Shown here: positions 1 through 8,442 of the stretch, in pieces | Position numbering within the stretch: the first letter of the stretch is position 1 | Layout: every line of letters starts with the position of its first letter | From: Sansalvadorimonas sp965243775 | GTDB lineage: Bacteria; Pseudomonadota; Gammaproteobacteria; Pseudomonadales; Endozoicomonadaceae | Length of the DNA stretch: 64,000 bases | Assembly (NCBI GenBank): GCA_965243775.1 | Contig: CBDEWF010000125.1 | Span: forward strand, 62,001-126,000 | Direction: 5' to 3' | Notes under the pieces: generated by a model | Database searches by the model: none | What the model was told of the DNA's origin: nothing | Seen by the model: the letters and a program-made list of their open reading frames with translations, nothing else | Translations under genes and position numbers: made by a program

Positions 1-110
1 AGATTGCTTTCAACCATGGTTGGCTGAATAGACAGCAAATCCTGGCGATTGCTGCCACTCTGAAGAAAAGTAGTTATGGCGAATATCTTTTATCCCTCGT
101 TAACGAATAA
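1..110 (+). CDS. rmlA: Glucose-1-phosphate thymidylyltransferase, C-terminal end (partial)
   Basis: The frame beginning at base 3 runs to the TAA at 108-110 and encodes 35 residues with the words FNHGWL, AATLKKSSYGEYLL and SLVNE. This matches the C-terminal helix region of RmlA/RfbA, the enzyme that makes dTDP-glucose from glucose-1-phosphate and dTTP. The rest of the gene lies to the left of the window. The position fits: a ketoisomerase and aminotransferase acting on a dTDP-4-keto-6-deoxy sugar lie just downstream. The identification rests on a short tail only. Confidence 0.8.
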   Translation, partial: IAFNHGWLNRQQILAIAATLKKSSYGEYLLSLVNE

Positions 111-153
111 TTAGAAAATTTATCGTCAAATGACTCAGAGGACTTGTCCGGAA

Positions 154-906
154 ATGAGTATTCGATATAAAAGATTTTCAAAGCTAGGGTTTGATGACTT
201 CCGAAAAATGGCATCAGATGAAAGTCTGAGCCGCTATGAAAAAGTCGGTTTCCCTGATGAGTACAGAAAAGACAGGGAACGTTTTATATTTGATGATATC
301 CGAAGGAAAATGCCGGCACTTGATGCCCGTTCCAAGGTAATACTGGATATTGGACCAGGATGTTCCGATCTTGCCCATTACCTGATTGACCATAGCGAAG
401 AAAAAGGGCAACAGCTGATTCTTGTTGATAGTGAGGAAATGCTCCGGCTGTTACCGGAATCTCCGGCTGTTCGCAAAGAGGTCGCTTATTATCCAAATTG
501 TCCTGTTTTGCTGAAAGAGTTGGCAGGTAGTGTCGATGTCATCATCTGTTATAGCGTTTTTCACTATATCTTTGAAGAGTCTAATACCTGGGACTTTCTG
601 GATCGATCACTGGCTTTGCTGGCTCCAGGCGGACGATTTCTGATTGGTGACATTCCCAATGTATCTAAACGGAAGCGTTTCTTTTCATCTGAAAGCGGAA
701 TCAGGCACCACAAAGCGTTCATGCAAACCGATAATGATCCGGTTGTCACATTCAATCAGATTGAACCCGACAGTATTGATGATTCGGTAGTAATGGCTGT
801 CGTTATGCGTGCGCGTCTGGCTGGTTTTGATGCCTATGTTGTGCCTCAGGCAGAAAATCTTCCGATGGCTAACCGTCGGGAAGATATTTTGATTGTCCGG
901 CCGTAA
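154..906 (+). CDS. Class I SAM-dependent methyltransferase
   Basis: About 250 residues. A glycine-rich motif I (VILDIGPGCSDL, about residues 62-73) and a later LLAPGGRFLIGD strand are the usual SAM-binding Rossmann signatures. The substrate cannot be read from the sequence; the place in an O-antigen locus suggests a sugar O- or N-methyltransferase or a methyltransferase acting on a nucleotide sugar. An in-frame ATG at 130 would add eight residues, but AGAGGA at 137-142 fits the ATG at 154 better. The next gene follows after 12 bases, so they are probably co-transcribed. Confidence 0.75.
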   Translation: MSIRYKRFSKLGFDDFRKMASDESLSRYEKVGFPDEYRKDRERFIFDDIRRKMPALDARSKVILDIGPGCSDLAHYLIDHSEEKGQQLILVDSEEMLRLLPESPAVRKEVAYYPNCPVLLKELAGSVDVIICYSVFHYIFEESNTWDFLDRSLALLAPGGRFLIGDIPNVSKRKRFFSSESGIRHHKAFMQTDNDPVVTFNQIEPDSIDDSVVMAVVMRARLAGFDAYVVPQAENLPMANRREDILIVRP

Positions 907-918
907 TGGGAGGTGGAT

Positions 919-1635
919 ATGCAGAACAAGAAACTGATATTGATCGGCGATTCAGCCTTTGCCGAGATCGCCTATGAATACTTTACCCATGATTCGGATT
1001 ATGAAGTGGCCGGCTTTGCCGTTGAGGGTGCATATCGGAAAAAAGATAGGCTATGCGGCTTGCCCGTGGTGGATGTGGAAACAATGGAAAATCATTTTCC
1101 GCCCGAAAAATACTCAGTCTATGTTGCCGTTGTTTACACCCAGTTGAACCGCCTGCGTGCCCGCCTTATGAGTGATGCAAAGAATAAGGGATACACACTG
1201 GCAAGTTATGTCAGCTCACGCGCCTTTGTCTGGTCAAATGTAAAGCTAGGTGAACACTGCTTCATTTTTGAAGATAACACGGTACAGCCTTTTGTATCTC
1301 TGGGAGACGATGTGGTGCTGTGGAGCGGCAATCATATCGGTCATCATTCGGAAATTGGCGATCACGCATTTATCTCTTCCCATGTTGTTATTTCTGGTTT
1401 TGTGAGTGTGGGAGCGAACAGCTTTCTAGGAGTGAATGCTACGGTTGCCAATAATGTCACTATTGGCAGGGATTGCTGGGTGGGGCCTGGTGCATTGATC
1501 GTAAAGGATACCGGGGAGCAATCATTCTATAAAACAGTAGCTGCGGAAGCTGGGAGAATAACTACTCACCGTTATTTCAAAATCAAGGAAATAAGTGATG
1601 CAGTGGAAGAAGCTCGGATTAGTGTACGGACCTGA
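919..1635 (+). CDS. PglD/NeuD-like sugar O/N-acyltransferase (left-handed beta-helix)
   Basis: About 238 residues. The N-terminus (KLILIGDSAFAEIA) is the small Rossmann-like domain of PglD-type enzymes. From about residue 100 the chain turns into hexapeptide repeats (VKLGEH, VSLGDD, SEIGDH, VSVGAN, VTIGRD) with a candidate catalytic His in HIGHHSEIGDH. Family members acetylate the amino group of 4-amino or 3-amino 6-deoxy nucleotide sugars. With the downstream ketoisomerase and aminotransferase, acylation of dTDP-3-amino-3,6-dideoxyhexose is the simplest role. The ATG at 919 has GGAGG at 909-913; an in-frame GTG at 913 is less likely. It overlaps the next gene by 38 bases. Confidence 0.8.
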   Translation: MQNKKLILIGDSAFAEIAYEYFTHDSDYEVAGFAVEGAYRKKDRLCGLPVVDVETMENHFPPEKYSVYVAVVYTQLNRLRARLMSDAKNKGYTLASYVSSRAFVWSNVKLGEHCFIFEDNTVQPFVSLGDDVVLWSGNHIGHHSEIGDHAFISSHVVISGFVSVGANSFLGVNATVANNVTIGRDCWVGPGALIVKDTGEQSFYKTVAAEAGRITTHRYFKIKEISDAVEEARISVRT

Positions 1636-2524
1636 TGGTTCGCTACCGTGGGCCAAGTCACACGCAATGATCCCAACGCCAGTGCAGCTGAATGAAAATG
1701 TTATCCGTGTCTTTGTTACCTTCTGTGATGATAAAGGAATTGGAAGGCCGGGTTATGTAGACGTATCGGCCCATGATCCACTTAAGGTGCTAAATATCTC
1801 GGAACAGCCATTACTTGAGCTGGGAAAGCCCGGAACCTTTGATGAAAATGGCTTGCTTGCTTGTGGAGTGACGGATCTGGGAGATGACCGGCTTTATATG
1901 TATTACGTTGGCTTCGAACTGGGTACCAGGATTCGTTACCGTCTGCTGACCGGCCTGGCGATAAGTGACGATGGCGGAGAAACATTTACGCGCTACTCTC
2001 CAACGCCCGTCCTGGAGCGCAGCGCCACGGAGATATATTTCCGTTGCGGCCCATATTGTCTTTATGGACTGCAACGTTTCCGCCTCTGGTATGTTGCAGG
2101 GAGTGAATGGATTGACCTGGATGGCAAGTCCATGCCGGTATACGACATCCGTTATGCAGAATCAAAAGATGGCATTCATTGGCCCAGTGAGGGCGAAGTG
2201 CAAATCCCTATTACCGGGCCGGATGAGCATGGTTTTGGACGCCCGTGTGTTATACCTAAATCGGGTGGTGGGTATCGCATGTTTTACTCAGTACGCCGTT
2301 GTTCTTTTGGAGCGTATCGTCTGGGTTATGCTGAATCGTCTGATGGTCATAAGTGGAAACGTATGGATGACAGGCTGAATCTGGATGTTACCCCAGGAAG
2401 TTTTGATTCTCACGCCATTATGTATGCAGCCCCAATCGAAATTGGCGGTAAGCTTTATGTTTTTTACAACGGTAATGAGTTCGGCCGTGATGGATTTGCT
2501 GCAGCAGTGTTGGAGGCGGAGTGA
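1598..2524 (+). CDS. Five-bladed beta-propeller glycosidase-like protein (GH43/GH32-like)
   Basis: About 308 residues with no signal peptide. Blade-type repeats are visible: LAISDDGGETFTRY, IRYAESKDGIHWP and LGYAESSDGHKW, each the S-x-D-G-x-x-W pattern of five-bladed propeller folds such as families GH32, GH43, GH62 and GH68. In O-antigen loci such cytoplasmic propeller proteins have no settled role; they might remodel an activated sugar or act as a non-catalytic binding protein. An AAGGA box at 1585-1589 lies upstream of the ATG at 1598; a GTG at 1595 is also possible. The coding region overlaps the acyltransferase before it and shares GTGA with the gene after it, so the three are tightly coupled. 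Confidence 0.65.
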   Translation: MQWKKLGLVYGPDGSLPWAKSHAMIPTPVQLNENVIRVFVTFCDDKGIGRPGYVDVSAHDPLKVLNISEQPLLELGKPGTFDENGLLACGVTDLGDDRLYMYYVGFELGTRIRYRLLTGLAISDDGGETFTRYSPTPVLERSATEIYFRCGPYCLYGLQRFRLWYVAGSEWIDLDGKSMPVYDIRYAESKDGIHWPSEGEVQIPITGPDEHGFGRPCVIPKSGGGYRMFYSVRRCSFGAYRLGYAESSDGHKWKRMDDRLNLDVTPGSFDSHAIMYAAPIEIGGKLYVFYNGNEFGRDGFAAAVLEAE

Positions 2525-3492
2525 GTTTTTGTGTTCAGCCCTACAACAAGGGTATGGCAGAAGAGTGGGATAACTTTGTCAATAAGAGTGCTGTAGGCAC
2601 CCTGCTGCACACGCGCCGTTTTCTCTCCTACCATGGCGAGCGCTTTATTGATCGATCACTGATTGTGCGCAATGAGAAGGAAGATATTGTCGCACTTTTT
2701 CCTGCTGCATTACTGCCATCAAATTCATTGTCAGTTATGTCGCACCCTGGTATTACCTACGGTGGTATTATTGGAGGCGACAACTGTCAGGGAGAAAGCT
2801 CGTTACAGGTTCTGCGCGCGATATGTAGATATTATGGAGAGCAGGGATTAGAGCGGCTGCTATACAAGGTTGTACCGCATTTTTATCACCGAATGCCAAT
2901 GCAGGATGATCTCTATGCACTCTTTCGCATGGGAGCTAGCCGCTACCGCTGCGACTTGTCTGCAACCATTGATCTTCAGCATCGAGGCCGGATCGGTTCC
3001 CGCCGAAAGCGGAGTTACAAAAAAGCAGTAAAAGCAGGAGTTAAAGTCGTTACCGGAATAGAGTACGCCGCCCAGCTTTGGAAGGTGCTCTCTGACAATC
3101 TGGTAAAGCACAATGCCAGACCTGTGCATTCGCTGGAAGAGATTTTATTGCTACATAAACGCTTCCAGAATGATATTCGCTTTGTCTCTGCTTTGGTGGA
3201 CGGGCAGGTCGAAGCTGGACTGGTTCTTTTTGAGACCCCATTAGTGACTCATGCGCAGTATATCGCTTCCAGTGAAATAGGTTATTCCATTAATGCCCTT
3301 GATCTATTGTTTGAGCACAGTATTGCAGAAGCGGAAGCACAGGGGAGGCGCTATTTCGATTTTGGAATTAGCACTGAGGAGGGTGGCAGGACTCTCAATG
3401 AAGGGCTGTATAACTTTAAGTCTGAGTTCGGTGCGGGTGGATGTGTGCACGAATTCTATGAGATTGAGCTGGGGGAACAAGGTGATACTTGA
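2521..3492 (+). CDS. FemAB/GNAT-like aminoacyl- or acyltransferase
   Basis: About 323 residues from a GTG that shares four bases with the previous stop. The layout looks like the FemAB/BioF2 two-lobed GNAT fold: an N-terminal YNKGMAEEWDNFVNKSAVGT region, a basic RKRSYKKAVKAGVKV stretch near the middle and a C-terminal DFGISTEEGG...LYNFKSEFG block typical of these proteins. FemAB relatives transfer aminoacyl groups from tRNA; GNAT relatives use acyl-CoA. In this locus it could put an amino-acid or acyl group on the amino sugar made by the neighbours. The exact donor is not visible. Confidence 0.65.
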   Translation: MSFCVQPYNKGMAEEWDNFVNKSAVGTLLHTRRFLSYHGERFIDRSLIVRNEKEDIVALFPAALLPSNSLSVMSHPGITYGGIIGGDNCQGESSLQVLRAICRYYGEQGLERLLYKVVPHFYHRMPMQDDLYALFRMGASRYRCDLSATIDLQHRGRIGSRRKRSYKKAVKAGVKVVTGIEYAAQLWKVLSDNLVKHNARPVHSLEEILLLHKRFQNDIRFVSALVDGQVEAGLVLFETPLVTHAQYIASSEIGYSINALDLLFEHSIAEAEAQGRRYFDFGISTEEGGRTLNEGLYNFKSEFGAGGCVHEFYEIELGEQGDT

Positions 3493-3892
3493 AGATAGTA
3501 AAATAATCGAGCTACCAAAAATATCTGATCCTCGCGGCAATCTATCCTTTATTGAAGCAGGTGAGCATACCCCATTCAATATTAAGCGAGTTTATTACCT
3601 CTACGATGTTCCTGGCGGTTCCGGTCGCGGGGCCCATGCCCATAAAAACCTGCACCAGTTTATAGTTGCAATGTCTGGCAGTTTCGATGTTGTACTTGAT
3701 GATGGGAAGGAGAAAAAACGTTTTCATCTCAATCGATCTTATTATGGACTCTATATCTGTCCAATGATGTGGCGGGATCTGGATAATTTTTCTTCAGGTG
3801 CAGTGTGCATGGTGCTGGCTTCCGAACACTATGATGAGGCTGATTATATACGGAATTATCATCAATTTATTGAACTGACGAAAAAACAATGA
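3482..3892 (+). CDS. dTDP-4-keto-6-deoxyglucose 3,4-ketoisomerase (FdtA/QdtA/WxcM-C family)
   Basis: A single cupin domain of about 136 residues. The words SDPRGNLSFIE, IKRVYYLYDVPGG and RGAHAHKNLHQ match the FdtA/QdtA family, whose HAH histidines act in moving the keto group from C4 to C3 of dTDP-4-keto-6-deoxyglucose. A long upstream open frame exists, but a GTG at 3482 after a GGGGGAA box gives the family length. It overlaps the previous gene by 11 bases and the next by four. Whether the product leads to Fuc3N or Qui3N cannot be told from motifs alone. Confidence 0.85.
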   Translation: MILEDSKIIELPKISDPRGNLSFIEAGEHTPFNIKRVYYLYDVPGGSGRGAHAHKNLHQFIVAMSGSFDVVLDDGKEKKRFHLNRSYYGLYICPMMWRDLDNFSSGAVCMVLASEHYDEADYIRNYHQFIELTKKQ

Positions 3893-4980
3893 AAGTCCCC
3901 TTTCTTGAACTTCATCCTGCCTATTCGGAGCGAAAACCTGAAATAGATTCAGCTATTACCCGGGTGTTGGATAGTGGCTGGTATATTGGGGGGGAAGAGG
4001 TCGAAGCTTTTGAAACAGAATGGGCCGCTTATTGTAGCGCGAAATATGCCGTTGGTGTAGGTAACGGGCTGGACGCTCTGTATTTAGCGTTGAAAGCCAT
4101 GGGGGTGGGTGAGCGTGATGAGGTGATCGTGCCCTCCAATACCTACATAGCCACCTGGTTGGCTGTGAGCCAATGTGGTGCAACACCGGTTCCAGTGGAG
4201 CCGATAGAAGCAACCTATAATATTGATCCTGAGCGAATTGAAGCCGCCATTACCCCCCGTACCAGGGTTATTCTTCCAGTACATCTTTACGGCCAGCCCG
4301 CTGATCTTGAACCTGTTCTCGCCATTGCCCGAAAACATGGGCTCCTTGTGCTTGAGGATGCAGCCCAGGCCCATGGAGCACGTTACCAGGGTAAGCGGAT
4401 AGGAGCCCATGGTGATGCCATAGCCTGGAGCTTTTACCCGGGCAAAAACCTTGGTGCACTGGGGGATGGTGGCGCGGTGACAACGGATAATCCTGATATT
4501 GCTGACCGTATCAGGATACTTGGCAACTATGGCTCTCGAGAAAAGTATGTAAATGAAGTCAAGGGTGTTAACAGTCGTCTTGATCCCATCCAGGCGGCCA
4601 TTCTGCGGGTAAAGCTGGCCTGCCTTGATGATTGGAATCAGCGCCGAAACATTGTAGCGCGCCTTTACTCGGAAGGTATATCCCACAGCGGGATCATCAA
4701 ACCAAAAGTCATGGACTTTGGAGAGTCTGCCTGGCACCTGTACGTTATACGTCACCGGCAAAGAGACAGGTTACAGCAAGCTCTGGCTGAGGTTGGTATA
4801 GGCACGGTAATCCACTACCCTATCCCGCCCTATGAGCAGTCCGCCTATGCCGAAGATGCGTTCGAAACCTTAGATACCGCAAGTCAACTGGCAAGGGAGG
4901 TACTGAGCCTTCCAATGGGGCCACATTTAAGTAATGAGCAGGTTGAATATGTAATTACGCAAGTTAACCAGCATGGGTGA
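3889..4980 (+). CDS. DegT/DnrJ/EryC1 PLP aminotransferase, probable dTDP-3-keto-6-deoxyhexose aminotransferase (FdtB/QdtB type)
   Basis: 363 residues, the normal length for sugar aminotransferases of the DegT family. The PLP-binding lysine is in SFYPGKNLGALGDGG (Lys186), and LEDAAQAHGA carries the ring-stacking and Asp contacts. GNGLDALYLALKA and YGSREKY are also family words. The four-base overlap with the ketoisomerase gene is the arrangement seen in fdtA-fdtB and qdtA-qdtB pairs, so it should aminate C3 of dTDP-3-keto-6-deoxyhexose using glutamate. The cofactor and fold are certain; the exact sugar is inferred. Confidence 0.85.
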   Translation: MKVPFLELHPAYSERKPEIDSAITRVLDSGWYIGGEEVEAFETEWAAYCSAKYAVGVGNGLDALYLALKAMGVGERDEVIVPSNTYIATWLAVSQCGATPVPVEPIEATYNIDPERIEAAITPRTRVILPVHLYGQPADLEPVLAIARKHGLLVLEDAAQAHGARYQGKRIGAHGDAIAWSFYPGKNLGALGDGGAVTTDNPDIADRIRILGNYGSREKYVNEVKGVNSRLDPIQAAILRVKLACLDDWNQRRNIVARLYSEGISHSGIIKPKVMDFGESAWHLYVIRHRQRDRLQQALAEVGIGTVIHYPIPPYEQSAYAEDAFETLDTASQLAREVLSLPMGPHLSNEQVEYVITQVNQHG

Positions 4981-6214
4981 GATATGGCAGCGTGTTCTGC
5001 AAACAGGTAGTGTCAAGGTTTACGGCGTTCTGTTAAGTATGCTCTCAATCATGGTTACGGCCCGTATCCTCGGCCCTGAGGGGCGTGGTGAACTTGTGGC
5101 CATCAATACTTGGGTCACCACATTCTCTACCTTCGTCTATCTCAGTCTGGGGCAGGTTGCGCTACATCGTGCTGCAAAATCTGACGGGGACGGCTGGCTG
5201 GCTGAGGCGTACCACACCCTGTCAAGTTTTGCCCTGGTTGCAACGATGTGTGGCTGGTTCGTTGCTCTGGTTTTGTTCTATGGCCCCTGGGGGGCCGTAT
5301 TCGGGAGTATTTCACCTCCGTGGTTGCTATTGGGCTTTCTATTACTGCCGTTTCGTATCTGGGAGCATTACAGCAGCTCTTTGCTGATGGCACTGGAGCG
5401 CCTTGATATCTATAACCGGTTTGACTTTGCTGGCAACTCTTCAGGTTTTCTCGCTTCTATGCTGCTGTTGCTGGTTTTTGGTCTGGGGGTGGAAGGTGTA
5501 CTCATCAGCTATCTTATCAGCCAGATAATTATCGCATCGGGTGGTCTCAGGTTACTGCACGGCTCTGCTGGTGGTTGGGCAAGGCCAAAGCGAACCGCCT
5601 TGTACAGCTATTTGGGAAGTGGCTTAAAACTGCATCTAAATGCTATTGGTGCCTTCTTTATAACAGGAACCGATATTTTAATGCTGAACTACTACCGGGG
5701 GTCTGAAGAGACTGCTTTTTACCAGCTTGGAGTGCAGTTGATGGGGGTAATGCTGCTGGTTCCCCAGGCTGCATCCATGGTGATGTATGGCAAGGTGAGC
5801 AGTCTTGGGCCTGATGGTGCCTGGGCCATTCACCGAAAAATTCTCCTGGGGGTTACGGCTCTGATTGCTGCAGGTGCCCTTATCGCGGGTATCACCGCGC
5901 CTTGGTGGCTCGTTCTACTGGCTGGTGAAGCCTTTGCCCCCAGTGTTGATCTGTTTCAATGGCTGTTGCTGGCATCCGTAGGAATGACTTTCTCAACCGT
6001 TATGGCACCCCAGTGGATTGGGCGTGGATATTTTGGAACGGTTTCTGCGTTGACACTGATCTTTGGTTTTTTGAATCTCAGTTTGAACTGGCTGTTAATA
6101 CCTGAGTTTGGAATGTATGGTGCCCTGTATGCGACTTTGGTGACCTATACGATATCGGTTCTGGTCAATGGTGCTATGGCCTTCTATTGCCAAAAAGTAT
6201 CACGCTACCCGTAA
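4973..6214 (+). CDS. wzx: O-antigen flippase (Wzx/RfbX-like, MOP superfamily)
   Basis: 413 residues, strongly hydrophobic, with about 12 predicted membrane segments and the RILGPEGRGEL sequence near residue 30 that is usual in polysaccharide-type MOP transporters. It should flip the undecaprenyl-diphosphate-linked repeat unit across the inner membrane. It overlaps the aminotransferase gene by eight bases. Wzx proteins diverge strongly in sequence, so the call rests on topology, the N-terminal motif and position in a locus that also has Wzy, Wzz and WaaL. Confidence 0.8.
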   Translation: MGEIWQRVLQTGSVKVYGVLLSMLSIMVTARILGPEGRGELVAINTWVTTFSTFVYLSLGQVALHRAAKSDGDGWLAEAYHTLSSFALVATMCGWFVALVLFYGPWGAVFGSISPPWLLLGFLLLPFRIWEHYSSSLLMALERLDIYNRFDFAGNSSGFLASMLLLLVFGLGVEGVLISYLISQIIIASGGLRLLHGSAGGWARPKRTALYSYLGSGLKLHLNAIGAFFITGTDILMLNYYRGSEETAFYQLGVQLMGVMLLVPQAASMVMYGKVSSLGPDGAWAIHRKILLGVTALIAAGALIAGITAPWWLVLLAGEAFAPSVDLFQWLLLASVGMTFSTVMAPQWIGRGYFGTVSALTLIFGFLNLSLNWLLIPEFGMYGALYATLVTYTISVLVNGAMAFYCQKVSRYP

Positions 6215-6234
6215 CCATTAAGGCATATTATTAC

Positions 6235-7317
6235 ATGAATATTGCGTTAATTGGAGAGTTTAGCTCTTTGCAGGCTATGCTCAGCCTCGGCTATCGTGAG
6301 CACGGTATTGAGACTTGTACTTTTTCCAGTGGGGATGGTTTTAAACAAATCAGCTATGACAAGTTTTTTGGATTTAAAGGTGAAGGATACCTGGATCTTG
6401 CTCGGCATCTGCTGATTAACCAGCCATCAATGCTAAAGGATATTTTCTCTAAATATGATGTTGTGCAACTTATAAACCCTTACGCTCTTCTTACTCCGAA
6501 TAATGGCAGGGAACTCTATGCTAAATATCTTTTATCCAGTATTCGTTCAAAAAAAAGAGAGAGCGTGTTTTCCATGCTTGTTTCAGGATGTGACGCAAAT
6601 GTCATGCCTGTAATGGAAAGTGACCCTCGCTCACCTTGTCAGGGTTGCTTGAAAGATAGTGGTTTAAAATCTTGCTCTTTTGCTCAATCAAGTAAAAAAA
6701 AATATGAAGATAACTTGATTGAAAAACTTGATGTAATAGTGCCGTTTGGAAGCGCTGCTTATGCTAAGGCTTATCGTCGATCCCTTCCTCCTCTGCCTTT
6801 TCCAATGACGGTTAACTCTTGCAGAAATAACATCATCAAAAACAAGATTAGAGTACTGCATGGGATGAACAGGCCTGGTTTCAAAGGGAGTGAAGTGATA
6901 TCAGGGGTGTTTGATAAACTTGAGAGAGACTATCCGGGAGTTTTTGAATTTGTTATTCCGCGACGTTTGCCGTTAGAGCATTACTTAGAGTTGTTGATGT
7001 CTGTAAATGTAGTCGTCGATCAGATGTATGGTGGTGGCCTTGGAATGAATGCATTATTTGCCATGTCGCATGGCAAGATTCTAATGACTTCCTACGACAA
7101 AAAGTATATTAGCCAATTGTATGGTGAAAGCCCTCCTGCATTTCCAATAGAACATGAAGAAATGTTATATCGAAACCTTAAAGATCTAATAAGTTGGGAT
7201 TCGACACAATTTGTGGTAATGGGAGAAAAAGCCAGGAGTTTTATTGATCGACGGTGTAACCCTGCAAATGTGGCTGGGAATATGTTGGAAATTTACAAAG
7301 AAACAGCTACTTCATAA
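6235..7317 (+). CDS. GT-B-like glycosyltransferase with a cysteine-rich insert
   Basis: About 360 residues from the ATG at 6235; an in-frame upstream extension to 6187 overlaps wzx and is unlikely. The N-terminus MNIALIGEFSSLQAML and the C-terminal region MYGGGLGMNALFAMSHGK look like a GT-B donor-binding domain, but the usual GPGxExxG pattern is weak. An unusual segment around residues 115-150 holds four closely spaced cysteines (SGCDAN, SPCQGCLKDSGLKSC) that could bind metal. It should add one sugar to the lipid-linked repeat unit. Substrate unknown. Confidence 0.6.
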   Translation: MNIALIGEFSSLQAMLSLGYREHGIETCTFSSGDGFKQISYDKFFGFKGEGYLDLARHLLINQPSMLKDIFSKYDVVQLINPYALLTPNNGRELYAKYLLSSIRSKKRESVFSMLVSGCDANVMPVMESDPRSPCQGCLKDSGLKSCSFAQSSKKKYEDNLIEKLDVIVPFGSAAYAKAYRRSLPPLPFPMTVNSCRNNIIKNKIRVLHGMNRPGFKGSEVISGVFDKLERDYPGVFEFVIPRRLPLEHYLELLMSVNVVVDQMYGGGLGMNALFAMSHGKILMTSYDKKYISQLYGESPPAFPIEHEEMLYRNLKDLISWDSTQFVVMGEKARSFIDRRCNPANVAGNMLEIYKETATS

Positions 7318-7326
7318 CAGCTCTGA

Positions 7327-8442
7327 ATGAACATCCTTTTCTTTATATACTCCATGCATTCTGGTGGTGCCGAGCGGGTAACATCCAGCCTGGCAAATTA
7401 TTGGGCGGGTAAGGGGTGGCAGGTTACGATTGTAACTTTGGCTTCAAAAGATCTGGATTTTTATAATCTGCATCCAGCAGTGAGGCGTATTGCTCTCAAT
7501 CTTACTGGAGAAAGCCCTAACCTCCTTATCGCCGCTTTGAACAATTTTAAGCGGTTAATCGTCTTACAAAAGGTTTTACGCAAGAACAGGCCCGATATCA
7601 CTTTAGGAATGATGTCTACGGCCAATATATTGCTCTGTCTGGCAGCTTTCGGTTTGCGTGATATGAAAGTGATTGTTTCTGAACGCGTTTACCCTCCCAT
7701 TGTACCCATAGGACATTTATGGAAGTGGCTGCGCTCTTTCACTTACCCATTGTCTGACAGGGTTATTATGCAGACCTATAAAGGGCTGGAATGGCTCCTG
7801 CGAGAGGTTCCCAAAGCTCGGGGTGCAGTGATACCTAACCCTGTTTCCAGCTCTTTAGCCGTTTCGGAACCAGTGCTGGTTCCTGAAAAATGGGTAAAAC
7901 CGAATTGTAAACTTTTGCTTGCAGCAGGCCGGTTTGGTCAGCAAAAAAGGTTTGACCAATTACTACAGGTCTTTGCTGAGCTGGCACCTACCAACCTGGA
8001 TTGGGATTTGGTGATTCTTGGAGAAGGGCGATTACGATCTGAATTGGAAAGGTTAGTGCAAACATTAGGGTTGACAGGCCGTGTGCATATACCTGGCCGG
8101 GCAGGAAATATTGGGGACTGGTATGAACGTGCAGATCTGTATGTGATGAGTTCTCACTTTGAGGGTTTTCCCAATACTCTTGGCGAAGCTATGGCATACG
8201 GCTGTGCAGCGGTGAGTTTTGATTGCGATACTGGCCCACGTGACATCATTCGCCACGAAGTAGATGGCCTGCTGGTACCGCCGGGTGATGCTGTAGGATT
8301 GACTGCTGCGCTAAAGCGATTGATGAATGATGAAAGTTTACGTAAGCAAATGGCCGGGCGTGCTTTTGAGGTACGTGAACGTTTCTCCCTGGAGAAGGTT
8401 GGGAGAATGTGGGAAGAATTATTTATTGAGGTAAGACGATGA
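7327..8442 (+). CDS. Glycosyltransferase family 4
   Basis: 371 residues. The N-terminal MHSGGAERVTSSLANYW contains the acceptor-side glycine loop of GT4 enzymes. AAGRFGQQKRFDQLL and the SHFEGFPNTLGEAMAYGCA block hold the E-x7-E type donor-binding motif. Retaining transfer of one sugar in the O-unit is expected. It starts nine bases after the previous gene and shares ATGA with the following methyltransferase, so it is translationally coupled. Donor and acceptor cannot be read. Confidence 0.85.
   Translation: MNILFFIYSMHSGGAERVTSSLANYWAGKGWQVTIVTLASKDLDFYNLHPAVRRIALNLTGESPNLLIAALNNFKRLIVLQKVLRKNRPDITLGMMSTANILLCLAAFGLRDMKVIVSERVYPPIVPIGHLWKWLRSFTYPLSDRVIMQTYKGLEWLLREVPKARGAVIPNPVSSSLAVSEPVLVPEKWVKPNCKLLLAAGRFGQQKRFDQLLQVFAELAPTNLDWDLVILGEGRLRSELERLVQTLGLTGRVHIPGRAGNIGDWYERADLYVMSSHFEGFPNTLGEAMAYGCAAVSFDCDTGPRDIIRHEVDGLLVPPGDAVGLTAALKRLMNDESLRKQMAGRAFEVRERFSLEKVGRMWEELFIEVRR

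Noticed and set aside
130..153. Upstream ATG at 130 as start of the first methyltransferase
   Set aside because: No ribosome site precedes it; the ATG at 154 has AGAGGA upstream.
4084..4761. Minus-strand open frame opposite the aminotransferase gene
   Set aside because: Antisense to a complete DegT-family gene that keeps its catalytic lysine; composition not protein-like.
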